Assembly (NCBI GenBank): GCA_002371265.1
Contig: DFGT01000004.1
Coordinates: 10,669 to 74,668, forward strand
Length of the DNA stretch: 64,000 nt
Source: Bacteroidales bacterium UBA3743
GTDB lineage: Bacteria > Bacteroidota > Bacteroidia > Bacteroidales > Paludibacteraceae
Reading direction: 5' to 3'
Positions 1-8,378 of this stretch are shown here, piece by piece; positions within the stretch are counted from its first letter, which is position 1, and the number at the start of each line of letters is the position of its first letter. The notes beneath the pieces were generated by a model. It saw nothing but the letters and a program-made list of their open reading frames with translations, searched no databases and was not told the origin of the DNA. Position numbers and translations under genes: made by a program.

Positions 1-458
1 GAGCACCGTCGATAGAGGAATCCCTTTACGACAAAATCATAGAGGAATCCGGAGCTAAGGCGATGGTGGTGCATGACGCTACATATCGTCTGCTCACACA
101 GGCGAAAGTGGCGGTTGTATGTTCTGGCACTGCCACATTGGAGACAGCCTTGGTCGGCACGCCACAGACGGTAGTCTACCACATCGGAGGTGGCAAGTTG
201 GTTCACGATTTTCTGCGACTGTTCATCCATGTCGACCAAGTGTCGCTTGTTAATCTGATTGCCGACAGAAAGATGGTGAAGGAGTTGATAATTGAAGATT
301 TCACACCTGAGAAAGTGGAGTCGGAGGTACGACGCCTGCTGACGGATGAGGCTCAGCAAGAGATGAGGGCGGATTACGAAGAACTTCGTAAGATAGTGGG
401 CGACGCTGGAGTGGGAGACAGAGCCGCAGCAATGATTATCGAAGCGATAAAAAAATAA
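1..458 (+). CDS. lpxB: Lipid-A-disaccharide synthase, C-terminal part (gene starts before window)
   Basis: LpxB is the glycosyltransferase that joins UDP-diacylglucosamine and lipid X to form the lipid A disaccharide on the inner face of the cytoplasmic membrane. The reading frame is open from base 3 (APSIEESLYDKII...) and ends with TAA at 456-458. The nucleotide-binding C-terminal lobe is recognisable: VVCSGTATLETALVGTP, followed by the Y-H/K-membrane-patch segment. About 150 residues are present, so the N-terminal half lies outside the window. Known family, clear match; only the partial state limits it. Confidence 0.93.
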   Translation, partial: APSIEESLYDKIIEESGAKAMVVHDATYRLLTQAKVAVVCSGTATLETALVGTPQTVVYHIGGGKLVHDFLRLFIHVDQVSLVNLIADRKMVKELIIEDFTPEKVESEVRRLLTDEAQQEMRADYEELRKIVGDAGVGDRAAAMIIEAIKK

Positions 459-513
459 TCCCATAGGGATTTTTATTCCGTAGGAATATAATGTTGGTAA
501 AAATATAAAAACA

Positions 514-684
514 ATGAGAGCATTTTTGATAGCATTTTGTCTGTTCAGTTTGGCTTCATGTGTAATGGAAGAAGAGAATGATTGTGTATGCACAACAAAA
601 AGTGGCGAGCAGTATGAAGAGTATGATGTTGAGGGCAGTTGTTCATCATTAAGCACAAACGATGCAAGTTGCAAGGTTAAGTAG
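514..684 (+). CDS. Small Cys-rich lipoprotein, 56 aa
   Basis: Starts at ATG 514 and stops at TAG 682-684. It begins with a short hydrophobic signal (MRAFLIAFCLFSLASC) ending in a lipobox-like L-A-S-C at residue 16. The mature part is about 40 residues, acidic, and carries four further Cys (two as CVC). The last 23 bases overlap the start of the DoxX-like gene at 662, so the two are probably translationally coupled. No family recognised. A small thiol lipoprotein made with a thioredoxin-fold membrane protein suggests a redox partner, but that is inference. Confidence 0.62.
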   Translation: MRAFLIAFCLFSLASCVMEEENDCVCTTKSGEQYEEYDVEGSCSSLSTNDASCKVK

Positions 685-1573
685 GTATATTCCGACTGTA
701 GCGGTCGGAGTGCTGTTTATCATTTCTGCCATACTCAAGCTGTTGGGTATGGCAGCATTTGAGATGTATCTGTATGAGTTTCAGGTAGTCTCATTTGAGG
801 TTGCCGCAGTGGCGTCTCGTTTGATTATCGCCGCGGAACTGGCGGTCGGCATAGCTTTGTTGGCAAACATCAAGTGGGCGGATTATGTGGCAGGAGCGAT
901 GCTTCTGATATTTTCCATTTTTCTCATTGTTCAGATTCAGCAGGGGCACACGGGCAATTGCCATTGTATGGGAGAAGTGTTTGATCTTCCGCCAGACAAA
1001 TCGTTGTCGAAGAATTTTTTGATGTTGATGCTCCTGTTTTGGGGACATCGCATGGCAAAATATTTGAAGCAGAGCAAGAAAAATTGGATAATCACAATTG
1101 TGGTTGTTTCTCTTGTCTCCGTGGTCTCAATTTTTGCGATCAACCGACCTGATTTCATGCGACTGGTAAAAGAGAGAGAGTATAGTCAGGAGAAGTTGAC
1201 GGAGATGTTGCGGGAAAAATTCCCGTCGGCATTGGAAGGAGATAAGGTCATATGTGTGTTGAGCACGCATTGCGGAATGTGCAAGATGGCGGCACGCAAG
1301 ATGGAAGGAATATTCACACGTTATAAGTGGCAAGACGACGAGATTCTCACCGTCTTCAGCCATACGCATGAGACATCTAAACCAATTGAGGAGAGGATAG
1401 ATTCATTTTTTGTTGAGACGAAGGTGAAACGCAGAAACGTCATCACGATGGACCAGGATTCCCTGTATGATGTGGCTCCACGAGTGCCGACCATCTTCCT
1501 GCTAAACAATGGAGTGGTGCAGAAGACGTTTGGCTACAGAAATATTTATAGCGGGGATTTTGATAGGGAATGA
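662..1573 (+). CDS. DoxX/MauE-like membrane protein with C-terminal thioredoxin-like domain
   Basis: 303 aa. Residues ~9-160 hold about five hydrophobic segments in the arrangement of the DoxX/MauE redox-associated family, including the NCHC pair (Cys100, Cys102) at the end of the third segment. After the last helix (~141-160) comes a periplasmic ~140-residue domain with a CGMC motif (Cys204-Cys207) in a thioredoxin-like context (VICVLSTHCGMCKMAARKM). Known relatives pass electrons or methionine-sulfoxide/disulfide equivalents across the membrane; the substrate here is unknown. It overlaps the 56-aa lipoprotein upstream and ends 224 bases before the first C10 module. Confidence 0.8.
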   Translation: MQVARLSRYIPTVAVGVLFIISAILKLLGMAAFEMYLYEFQVVSFEVAAVASRLIIAAELAVGIALLANIKWADYVAGAMLLIFSIFLIVQIQQGHTGNCHCMGEVFDLPPDKSLSKNFLMLMLLFWGHRMAKYLKQSKKNWIITIVVVSLVSVVSIFAINRPDFMRLVKEREYSQEKLTEMLREKFPSALEGDKVICVLSTHCGMCKMAARKMEGIFTRYKWQDDEILTVFSHTHETSKPIEERIDSFFVETKVKRRNVITMDQDSLYDVAPRVPTIFLLNNGVVQKTFGYRNIYSGDFDRE

Positions 1574-1658
1574 TAGATTTACTTTTGTTTTATAATTAAA
1601 ATCAAACAACTTCTGAAAAACGAAAGTAATGTTAAAATAGGTTAATGTCGCTCGAATA

Positions 1659-1691
1659 TTTGCGAGTGACATTTTTTTTGTTGTATCTTTG
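1659..1691 (+). promoter_or_regulatory. Bacteroidetes-type promoter of C10 module 1
   Basis: TTTG at 1659-1662, 21 bases, then TATCTTTG at 1684-1691, matching the Bacteroidetes -33 TTTG / -7 TAnnTTTG pattern. About 100 bases of leader follow before ATG 1797. The leader (about 1698-1796) is nearly identical to that before module 3 (about 7613-7712), while module 2 keeps only the last ~45 bases and has no promoter of its own. Confidence 0.7.
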
Positions 1692-1796
1692 TCGTGTTAT
1701 TTAAGTTTAGTGAAGATTGATAGACAAAATAAGTTAATGCGTCTTGCGAAAAATCACTAACGGAAATACTTATGATAACAACTAAAATTAATTTAT

Positions 1797-2474
1797 ATGA
1801 AAAAGATTTTCAGACAAATTGTGAGGTATGTGGGTTTAATCTCGATACTTGCGTTCGCAAGCTCATGTGACAAAAATGAGGATGAAGGAAATAATAATTC
1901 AGGAGTTGCTACTGAATATGCGGAGTCTTGTATCCCATACTATGTAGTGCCAGATACTTTGGTGTTGAAAGAAGGCAAGTATCTTGATTCGGAACCTGTG
2001 GTAACCATTTGTGTTGAAGGGAAGTGTATCTACCAGAATCATGACTCTGACAAGGCACAATACGAGGCTCTGGCAAAAAAGTATGGGGACATTGGGTACA
2101 ATAGAAAGACTTCTATAGGACGTGAAGGTGCCATTTCTGTAGCCATTGATTCTATTTCCGTGGTTTCTGATGCGGATATAGATGCATCACATCCAAAAGG
2201 AACAGAACTTTCTGATATAGTCAAATTGAATACTCGTAGCCATTATCTATTTATAAAAAGTGGGTACAAGGATACTAATGATCAGTATACAGACAAAGAT
2301 AAATTTATTTCAGAGTATACGAAGGAAGATTTAACTTTATTATTTAATAGACATGGTTTGATATTCCATTTGGACAACACGATGGCATTCAAAGGAACAC
2401 AGAATCTAGCAATCACAATCTATTTTGAGAACGGAAAGATTTTATCAACTACACAAGTTATAAATTTTGATTAA
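1797..2474 (+). CDS. C10-associated lipoprotein, module 1 (unknown function)
   Basis: 225 aa. Signal peptide with lipobox ending at Cys24 (F-A-S-S-C), followed by D-K-N-E-D-E, an acidic run of the kind that sends Bacteroidetes lipoproteins to the cell surface. The middle region (about residues 80-145) is almost identical in all three modules, including KKYGDIG and DSISVVSDADIDASHPKGTE; the ends are variable. The stop is 2 bases before the C10 peptidase gene. I recognise no named domain. Streptococcus spi and the Bacteroides bfi genes encode inhibitors next to their C10 protease genes, so a cognate inhibitor or chaperone is a reasonable guess, but no sequence similarity to those inhibitors can be claimed by eye. 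Confidence 0.88.
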   Translation: MKKIFRQIVRYVGLISILAFASSCDKNEDEGNNNSGVATEYAESCIPYYVVPDTLVLKEGKYLDSEPVVTICVEGKCIYQNHDSDKAQYEALAKKYGDIGYNRKTSIGREGAISVAIDSISVVSDADIDASHPKGTELSDIVKLNTRSHYLFIKSGYKDTNDQYTDKDKFISEYTKEDLTLLFNRHGLIFHLDNTMAFKGTQNLAITIYFENGKILSTTQVINFD

Positions 2475-2476
2475 AT

Positions 2477-3853
2477 ATGAAAAAGAAAGTTTATTTGTTA
2501 GTGTCTGTCTTATTGATGAATGTATTGTCAGGTTGTAAGGACGATATAGAAGAAAATGAAGCACTTGATTCAGTCAAACAGGAATCTGTGGAAGACCTTA
2601 ATTTGAGAGCCTTGTATTCTGAAAATCATGTCATTTCTGTGAGCGAGGCAAGCGAGATAGCGTTGAAAGCACCCGAAATATTTGCTGGTGAATTCACCCG
2701 TGCCGGTGATCAAACGCCAAGAGTTATTGAGAGTGTTGGTGTTTATGGCAGAACTAATTCTTCTCTCAGATCAGCGAATACGAATGAAGACACATTGGTG
2801 TATGTCTTTAATTTTGAAGATAACCGAGGATTCGCTATTGTCGCTGCGGATGATCGTATCCCGACACAACTTTTAGCGTACGTTAATGAAGGAGTTCTTG
2901 AGAATGAGGTGGAGAATCCTGGTTTGCAGTATGCATTGGAGCAGATGCAGGATTATGTGGAATTTTCTATTGATTATTTCGAAAATAAGAAGGATTCACT
3001 TTTGACTGTGGCAGAAAAGAACTCTTTTATGGTTGATGCAAAAACAGCAGAAACACGTGCTATTTATACAGGTACTGCGTATCAATTATTATCAGAGAGC
3101 ACAATCGGTCCATTGCTTAATGTAACTTGGAATCAAGATTATCCTTATAACATGTACGTGGAAAAAAGTTGTGCAAATGATGGTTACAATGGAGGTAAGG
3201 CCTATGCTGGTTGTGTAGCTACCGCAACAGCTCAAGTCATGTCGTATTGGAAATATCCGTCAAGGGTTAATCAGCACATTATGGATTGGAATAGTATGTG
3301 TTCAACGACCGAGATAGCACCTTCCAATAAGAGCAACATAGCAAGGCTGATGAGTGAAATTGGACAAGAGGTGAATATGGATTATGGGTGTGATGGAAGT
3401 GGAGCCAAGACCTCCGACGCATATAATTTGTTGGGTCGTCTCGGATATATCAAGGCATTTTCAAAAGGGTTCAATTCTACTGATGTCAGAAACGCAATGG
3501 AATTAAGGCGTCCTCTTTTGGCAAGTGGTTGTGCTACAAAGAAAACAACGGGTAAGCTATGGTGGAAAAAGACACATTACTCTGATTGCCATGCATGGGT
3601 GATTGACGGTTGCAAGACACTCCATTATAAGCAGGAGAACTATAGAATCAACACGAGCACTGGGGAATACACAAGTACGTTTTCATACTATGATGAAAAC
3701 TATTTCCACCATAATTGGGGCTGGGGTAGCAATGGTAATGGCTATTTTGCTGCAGGATGCTTTAATTTACAGGATGCTTACAGTTATGATGGAGATAATA
3801 ATTCTACTTATGATTTCCATTACGAAAATGAAATATACTGTGTGTACAGATAA
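2477..3853 (+). CDS. C10 family cysteine peptidase (streptopain-like) lipoprotein, module 1
   Basis: 458 aa. Lipobox L-S-G-C with Cys20 followed by K-D-D, a lipoprotein surface-export type signal. Residues ~45-195 form the pro-region (HVISVSEASEIALKA, as in the Spi-type propeptide of SpeB). The mature protease carries the catalytic Cys246 in GCVATATAQ, His372 in CHAWVIDG and the NWGWG block (Asn413-Trp414), all as in streptopain and interpain. It degrades proteins, probably from the outer surface after autocatalytic loss of the pro-region. There is no T9SS sorting domain; the C-terminus EIYCVYR is the same in all three paralogues. Co-transcribed with the lipoprotein 2 bases upstream. Confidence 0.95.
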   Translation: MKKKVYLLVSVLLMNVLSGCKDDIEENEALDSVKQESVEDLNLRALYSENHVISVSEASEIALKAPEIFAGEFTRAGDQTPRVIESVGVYGRTNSSLRSANTNEDTLVYVFNFEDNRGFAIVAADDRIPTQLLAYVNEGVLENEVENPGLQYALEQMQDYVEFSIDYFENKKDSLLTVAEKNSFMVDAKTAETRAIYTGTAYQLLSESTIGPLLNVTWNQDYPYNMYVEKSCANDGYNGGKAYAGCVATATAQVMSYWKYPSRVNQHIMDWNSMCSTTEIAPSNKSNIARLMSEIGQEVNMDYGCDGSGAKTSDAYNLLGRLGYIKAFSKGFNSTDVRNAMELRRPLLASGCATKKTTGKLWWKKTHYSDCHAWVIDGCKTLHYKQENYRINTSTGEYTSTFSYYDENYFHHNWGWGSNGNGYFAAGCFNLQDAYSYDGDNNSTYDFHYENEIYCVYR

Positions 3854-3894
3854 TACAGAGAAATACTTATGATGACAACTAAAATTAATTTTAT

Positions 3895-4575
3895 ATGAAA
3901 AAGATTTTCATGCAAATCGTGAGGTATGTGGGTCTAGTCTCAATACTTGCGTTCGTAGCCTCATGCGACAAAAATGAGGATGAAGGAAATAATAATTCTG
4001 GAGTTGCTAATGAATATGCGGAGTCTTATATCCCTTACTATGTGGAACCGGATTCTCTGGTGTCGAAGTTTGGCATGTGGCTTGATTCAGTACCAGGTGT
4101 TGGTATTAGAGTTAAGGGAAAAAGTATTGATCAGAACCGTACTTCAGACAAGGCTCAATATGAAGCTTTGGCAAAGAAGTATGGGGACGTTGGGTTCAAT
4201 CGAAAGGCTGCTATAGGGCGTGACGGTGCCATTTCTGTAGCCATCGATTCTATTTCCGTGGTTTCTGATGCGGATATAGATGCATCTCATCCAAAAGGAA
4301 CAGAACTTTCTGACATAGTCAAATTGTATTCGAAGAATTATTATACATATATCAAGAGTGGATACAAAGATGAAATAGCAGAATCAGACGGAGAACATTA
4401 TAAGTTTATATCAGAGTATACGAAGGAAGATTTCTCTCTTATGTATTGCAAACAAGGTTTAGAATTTCTTTTTGACAGCACAATTGTTGTCAAGGGAATA
4501 CATAATTTAACAATCACAATCTATTTTGAGAATGGAAAGATTTTATCAGCTACACAATCTATAAACTTTGATTAA
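3895..4575 (+). CDS. C10-associated lipoprotein, module 2 (unknown function)
   Basis: 226 aa paralogue of the 1797 lipoprotein. Signal peptide, Cys24 after V-A-S, acidic DKNEDE export-type run. The central block is conserved with DSISVVSDADIDASHPKGTE; residues ~155-200 differ (SKNYYTYIKSGYKDEIAE). It lies 41 bases after the first C10 gene with no recognisable promoter, so read-through from module 1 is likely. Its TAA overlaps the next ATG (TAATG). Confidence 0.88.
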   Translation: MKKIFMQIVRYVGLVSILAFVASCDKNEDEGNNNSGVANEYAESYIPYYVEPDSLVSKFGMWLDSVPGVGIRVKGKSIDQNRTSDKAQYEALAKKYGDVGFNRKAAIGRDGAISVAIDSISVVSDADIDASHPKGTELSDIVKLYSKNYYTYIKSGYKDEIAESDGEHYKFISEYTKEDFSLMYCKQGLEFLFDSTIVVKGIHNLTITIYFENGKILSATQSINFD

Positions 4576-5957
4576 TGATGAAAAAGAAAGCTTATTTGTT
4601 AGTGTCAGTCCTATTGATGAATGTATTGTCAGGTTGTAAGGACGATATAGAGGAAAATGAAGCAGTTGATTCTGTCAAACAGGAATCTGTGGAAGACCTT
4701 AATTTGAGAGCCTTGTATTCTGAAAATCATGTCATTTCTGTGAGCGAGGCAAGCGAGATCGCTTTGAAAGCACCAGAAATGTTCTCTGGTGAATTCACCC
4801 GTGCCAGTGATCAAACGCCAAGAGTTATTGAGAGTATTGGTGTTTATGGCAGGACTAATTCTTCTCTCAGATCAGCGAATACGAATGAAGACACATTGGT
4901 GTATGTCTTTAATTTTGAAGACAATCGAGGATTCGCAATTGTCGCCGCTGATGATCGTATCCCGACACAACTTTTAGCGTACGTTGATGAGGGAGTCCTT
5001 GAGAATGATGTGGAGAATCCAGGTTTGCAGTATGCATTGGAGCAGATGCAGGATTATGTGGAATTTTCTATTGATTATTTCGAAAATAAGAAGGATTCGT
5101 TTTTGACTGTGGCGGAAAAGAACTCTTTTGTGGTTGATGCAAAAACAGCAGAAACACGTGCTATTTATACTGGCACTGCGTATCAATTACTATCAGAGAG
5201 TACAATTGGTCCATTGCTCAATGTAACTTGGGATCAGACATATCCTTATAACATGTATGTGGACAAAAAATGTGATTATACGATTGCTTATAGAGACAAA
5301 GCACCAACAGGTTGTGTGGCTACGGCAACAGCTCAAATTATGTCGTACTGGAAATATCCGTCGACGCTGAACCAGTATGCTATGAATTGGAACAATATGT
5401 GTTTAGCACCAATACCTGAGACATCATCTAATCAGAGTAATATAGCTCGACTGATGAGAGAAATTGGAAGAGAGGTGAATATGGATTATGAGTGTGACGG
5501 AAGTTCTGCAAAAAGTTCCGACGCATATAATTTGTTGGGACGCCTCGGATATATCAAGGCATTTTCAAAAGGGTTCAATTCTTCTGATGTCAGAAACGCA
5601 ATGGAATTGAGACGTCCTCTCCTTGCAAGGGGTTGTTCAAAAAAGACAACAACAGGTAAGCTATGGTGGAAAAAAACACATTACTCTGATTGCCATGCAT
5701 GGGTGATTGACGGTTGCAAGACACTCCATTATAAGCAGGAGAACTATAGAATCAACACGAGCACTGGGGAATACACAAGTACATTCTCATACTACGATGA
5801 AAACTATTTCCACCATAATTGGGGCTGGGGCAGCAATGGTAATGGCTATTTTGCTGCAGGATGCTTTAATTTACAGGATGCTTACAGTTATGATGGAGAT
5901 AATAATTCTACTTATGATTTCCATTACGAAAATGAAATATACTGTGTGTACAGATAA
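4575..5957 (+). CDS. C10 family cysteine peptidase lipoprotein, module 2
   Basis: 460 aa (459 if the second Met at 4578 is used, which matches the start of the module 1 protein). Same architecture as its neighbour: lipobox L-S-G-C, K-D-D export-type run, pro-region, catalytic Cys in GCVATATAQ, His in CHAWVIDG, and NWGWG. The pro-region and C-terminal third are nearly identical to module 1, while the stretch just before the catalytic Cys (VDKKCDYTIAYRDKAPT) differs, so the paralogues may differ in substrate preference. Stop and start overlap with the upstream lipoprotein gene, so translation is coupled. Confidence 0.95.
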   Translation: MMKKKAYLLVSVLLMNVLSGCKDDIEENEAVDSVKQESVEDLNLRALYSENHVISVSEASEIALKAPEMFSGEFTRASDQTPRVIESIGVYGRTNSSLRSANTNEDTLVYVFNFEDNRGFAIVAADDRIPTQLLAYVDEGVLENDVENPGLQYALEQMQDYVEFSIDYFENKKDSFLTVAEKNSFVVDAKTAETRAIYTGTAYQLLSESTIGPLLNVTWDQTYPYNMYVDKKCDYTIAYRDKAPTGCVATATAQIMSYWKYPSTLNQYAMNWNNMCLAPIPETSSNQSNIARLMREIGREVNMDYECDGSSAKSSDAYNLLGRLGYIKAFSKGFNSSDVRNAMELRRPLLARGCSKKTTTGKLWWKKTHYSDCHAWVIDGCKTLHYKQENYRINTSTGEYTSTFSYYDENYFHHNWGWGSNGNGYFAAGCFNLQDAYSYDGDNNSTYDFHYENEIYCVYR

Positions 5958-6024
5958 AAAAATTTAGAAAATGATCCGATTGTTTGAACACATTGGATTA
6001 TTAAGAGGATAAATGTGTTTAATC

Positions 6025-6223
6025 AAAAAGAGGGTGTATCAAAACTCAATTTATCAAAAATCAAACTATCAAAATGTAAGTTGATTTTTAATTTCTCCAA
6101 AAATATAGCCGTTTCAGAGACTTAACTGTAATTTTTAAGCTCTGAAACGGCTTTGTTCATATAAAAAGTGACAAAATGTAAGTTCGAAAAACTTGATTTT
6201 ACATTTTGATACACCCTCTTTTT
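6025..6223. mobile_element. MITE-like element with 20-bp perfect terminal inverted repeats
   Basis: AAAAAGAGGGTGTATCAAAA (6025-6044) is the exact reverse complement of 6204-6223. The 199-bp unit has no coding capacity. It contains an internal 13-bp stem, AGCCGTTTCAGAG (6107-6119) with CTCTGAAACGGCT (6140-6152), and subterminal similarity around AAATGTAAGTT on both sides. This is what a miniature inverted-repeat transposable element would look like. I see no clear target-site duplication. Alternatively it is a very long stem-loop terminator between the converging C10 gene and prfA. Confidence 0.55.
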
Positions 6224-6234
6224 ATTTTTTGGTA

Positions 6235-6256
6235 GAGACGCACGACCGTGCGTCTC
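6235..6256. repeat. GAGACGCACG hairpin (dispersed palindrome)
   Basis: GAGACGCACG, two bases, CGTGCGTCTC: a perfect 10-bp inverted repeat just after prfA (which ends at 6267 on the minus strand). Related hairpins occur at 21324-21346 and near 63155. It may act as a prfA terminator, but no T-run follows. Confidence 0.6.
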
Positions 6257-6266
6257 AATTACATAT

Positions 6267-7376
6267 TTACATTTCCGATTCCTTCAATCGTTCTGCGTTT
6301 TCAGCGATGATAAGCTGGTCTATGATTCCCTGGATATCTCCGCCTACGATTGCCGCCAAGTTGTATAGCGTCAGTCCGATACGGTGGTCTGTCACACGGC
6401 CCTGCGGATAGTTGTAGGTGCGGATCTTTGCCGAACGGTCGCCCGTGCTGACCATAGTCTTACGGCGCGACGCAATGTCGTCCATATATTTCTGATGCTC
6501 CTGGTCGTAGATCTTTGTACGCAGACGAGACAACGCACGCTCTTTATTCTTTGGCTGGTCTCGCGTCTCTGTACACTCAATAAGGATCTCTTCCACCACT
6601 CCTGTGTTCGGATTCTTCCACGGGTAACGCAAACGGACTCCAGACTCCACCTTGTTCACATTCTGTCCACCTGCTCCACCGCTTCGGAATGTATCCCATT
6701 TGATCAGTCCTTCCTGAATCTCCACATCAAACTCGTCTGCTTCTGGCAACACTGCCACCGTGGCTGCTGATGTATGTACACGGCCCTGAGTCTCTGTCTC
6801 TGGCACACGCTGCACACGGTGCACTCCACTCTCATACTTCAGTATGCCATACACCCCGTCGCCCGACACATTGAAGATGATTTCCTTGAATCCTCCCGCT
6901 GTACCCTCTGTGAATGATGATACGCTGACACTCCATCCTTTCGACTCGCAGTACTTGCTGTACATCTTAAACAAGTCTCCGGCAAAGATGGCAGCTTCGT
7001 CGCCACCCGTACCACCACGGATTTCGACAATGGCATTCTTCCCGTCTTCTGGATCGGAAGGGATAAGCATAAGCTTGATCGCCTCCTCCATCTCAGGAAG
7101 TTTGGGCTCAAGCTCATCAAGCTCGGCCTTAGCCATCTCCTTCATGTCGGGATCATCCTCAGTCTGGAGAATCTCCTTGGCCTCTGCTATATTTTTGAGT
7201 GTGGTTTCATATTCATTCTTCGTTTTCATGATTCTTTCAAGGTCGCTATACTCCTTGTTGAGCTTCACGAAACGTTTCATATCGGCGATCACTGCCGGGT
7301 CTGTGATAAGGGTGCTGATTTCCTTGAATTTGATTTCAAGACCCTCAAGTTTCTGTAGTAGTGTATTCTCTGCCAT
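6267..7376 (-). CDS. prfA: Peptide chain release factor 1 (RF1)
   Basis: 369 aa, close to the usual ~360. RF1 reads UAA and UAG in the ribosomal A site and triggers peptide release. The GGQ catalytic motif (SGGAGGQNVNKVESGVRL) is present, and the codon-recognition segment reads VPETETQGR, i.e. the PxT type of RF1 rather than SPF of RF2. The GGTGGDEAAIFA block is also typical. It is a monocistronic reverse-strand gene inside the C10 region, between modules 2 and 3. Confidence 0.97.
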   Translation of the reverse strand: MAENTLLQKLEGLEIKFKEISTLITDPAVIADMKRFVKLNKEYSDLERIMKTKNEYETTLKNIAEAKEILQTEDDPDMKEMAKAELDELEPKLPEMEEAIKLMLIPSDPEDGKNAIVEIRGGTGGDEAAIFAGDLFKMYSKYCESKGWSVSVSSFTEGTAGGFKEIIFNVSGDGVYGILKYESGVHRVQRVPETETQGRVHTSAATVAVLPEADEFDVEIQEGLIKWDTFRSGGAGGQNVNKVESGVRLRYPWKNPNTGVVEEILIECTETRDQPKNKERALSRLRTKIYDQEHQKYMDDIASRRKTMVSTGDRSAKIRTYNYPQGRVTDHRIGLTLYNLAAIVGGDIQGIIDQLIIAENAERLKESEM

Positions 7377-7574
7377 ATTAAAATATTGATTGCTTTAGTG
7401 GTAGAACCGAAAAGCGGTTGCAAAATTAGCAAAAAAATTGGAATTTTGTGTAAATGAATAATTGATCCTTATGTATCTAATTGTTCACGTGCGAAACTAG
7501 TGATAGGAGTATGCGTATAGTTCATAGAAAAAAAAAGAAATGAATGTTAAAAATAAGTTAATGACATTTAGATA

Positions 7575-7606
7575 TTTGCAAAAGATATTTTTTTGTTGTA
7601 TCTTTG
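7575..7606 (+). promoter_or_regulatory. Promoter of C10 module 3
   Basis: TTTG 7575-7578, 20 bases, TATCTTTG 7599-7606. The following ~105-base leader to ATG 7713 is nearly identical to the module 1 leader, including the AATAAGTTAATGCGTCT and AAAAATCACTAA stretches. Conservation beyond the promoter suggests either recent duplication or a retained regulatory function. Confidence 0.7.
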
Positions 7607-7712
7607 TTGCGTTATTTAGGTTTAGTGAGGATTGATAGACAAAATAAGTTAATGCGTCTGGCGAAAAATCACTAATGGAAATACTTATGACAACAACTAA
7701 AATTAATTTTTT

Positions 7713-8378
7713 ATGAAAAAGATTTTCGGACAAATCGTGAGGTATGTGAGTTTAATCCCAATACTTGCGTTCGCAGTCTCATGTGATGAAGTAGAAGAAG
7801 GATGGGATAGTCCGTATGTTTACGTTGAATCTTATATTCCTTACTATGTGAATCCAGATTCTTTGGCGTTGAATGAAAGCTGGAAGTATCATTCTGAACC
7901 TGGAATTGTACTTACAATAAAAGGTAGAGACATTTATCAGAATATTGACTCTGATAAAACTCAATATATGGTTTTGGCAAAAAAGTATGGGGATATTGGA
8001 TTCAATCGAAAGGCTGCTAAAGGACGTGAAGGTGCCATTTCTTTAGCCATTGATTCTATTTCCGTGGTTTCTGATGCGGATATTGATGCCTCTCATCCAA
8101 AAGGAACAGAACTTTCTGATATAGTCAAATTGAATACTCGTAGCTATTATCTATTTATAACAAGCGGGTATAAGGACACTAATGATCAGTATACGGACAA
8201 AGATAAATTCATTTCAGAGTATACAAAAGAGGATTTCTCCTTATTGTTTAATAAACACGGTTTAGGATTTCATTTTGACAATCTGGATGAGATCAAAGGA
8301 ACACATAATTTAACAATTTCTATCTATTTTGAGAATGGAAAGAAATTATCAGCTATACAATCTATAAATTTTGATTAA
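7713..8378 (+). CDS. C10-associated lipoprotein, module 3 (unknown function)
   Basis: 221 aa, paralogue of the proteins at 1797 and 3895. Signal peptide ending in A-V-S-C (Cys24), then D-E-V-E-E. The N-terminal linker is shorter and more diverged, whereas the DSISVVSDADIDASHPKGTE core is unchanged. The TAA overlaps the start of the peptidase gene (TAATG), as in module 2. Same functional uncertainty: possible inhibitor, chaperone or substrate-binding partner of the adjacent peptidase. Confidence 0.88.
   Translation: MKKIFGQIVRYVSLIPILAFAVSCDEVEEGWDSPYVYVESYIPYYVNPDSLALNESWKYHSEPGIVLTIKGRDIYQNIDSDKTQYMVLAKKYGDIGFNRKAAKGREGAISLAIDSISVVSDADIDASHPKGTELSDIVKLNTRSYYLFITSGYKDTNDQYTDKDKFISEYTKEDFSLLFNKHGLGFHFDNLDEIKGTHNLTISIYFENGKKLSAIQSINFD

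Noticed and set aside
5707..5967. Frame within the C10 module 2 C-terminus
   Set aside because: It is an alternate frame of the peptidase gene, with an identical counterpart at 3603-3872 in module 1 produced by paralogy, not by a real gene.
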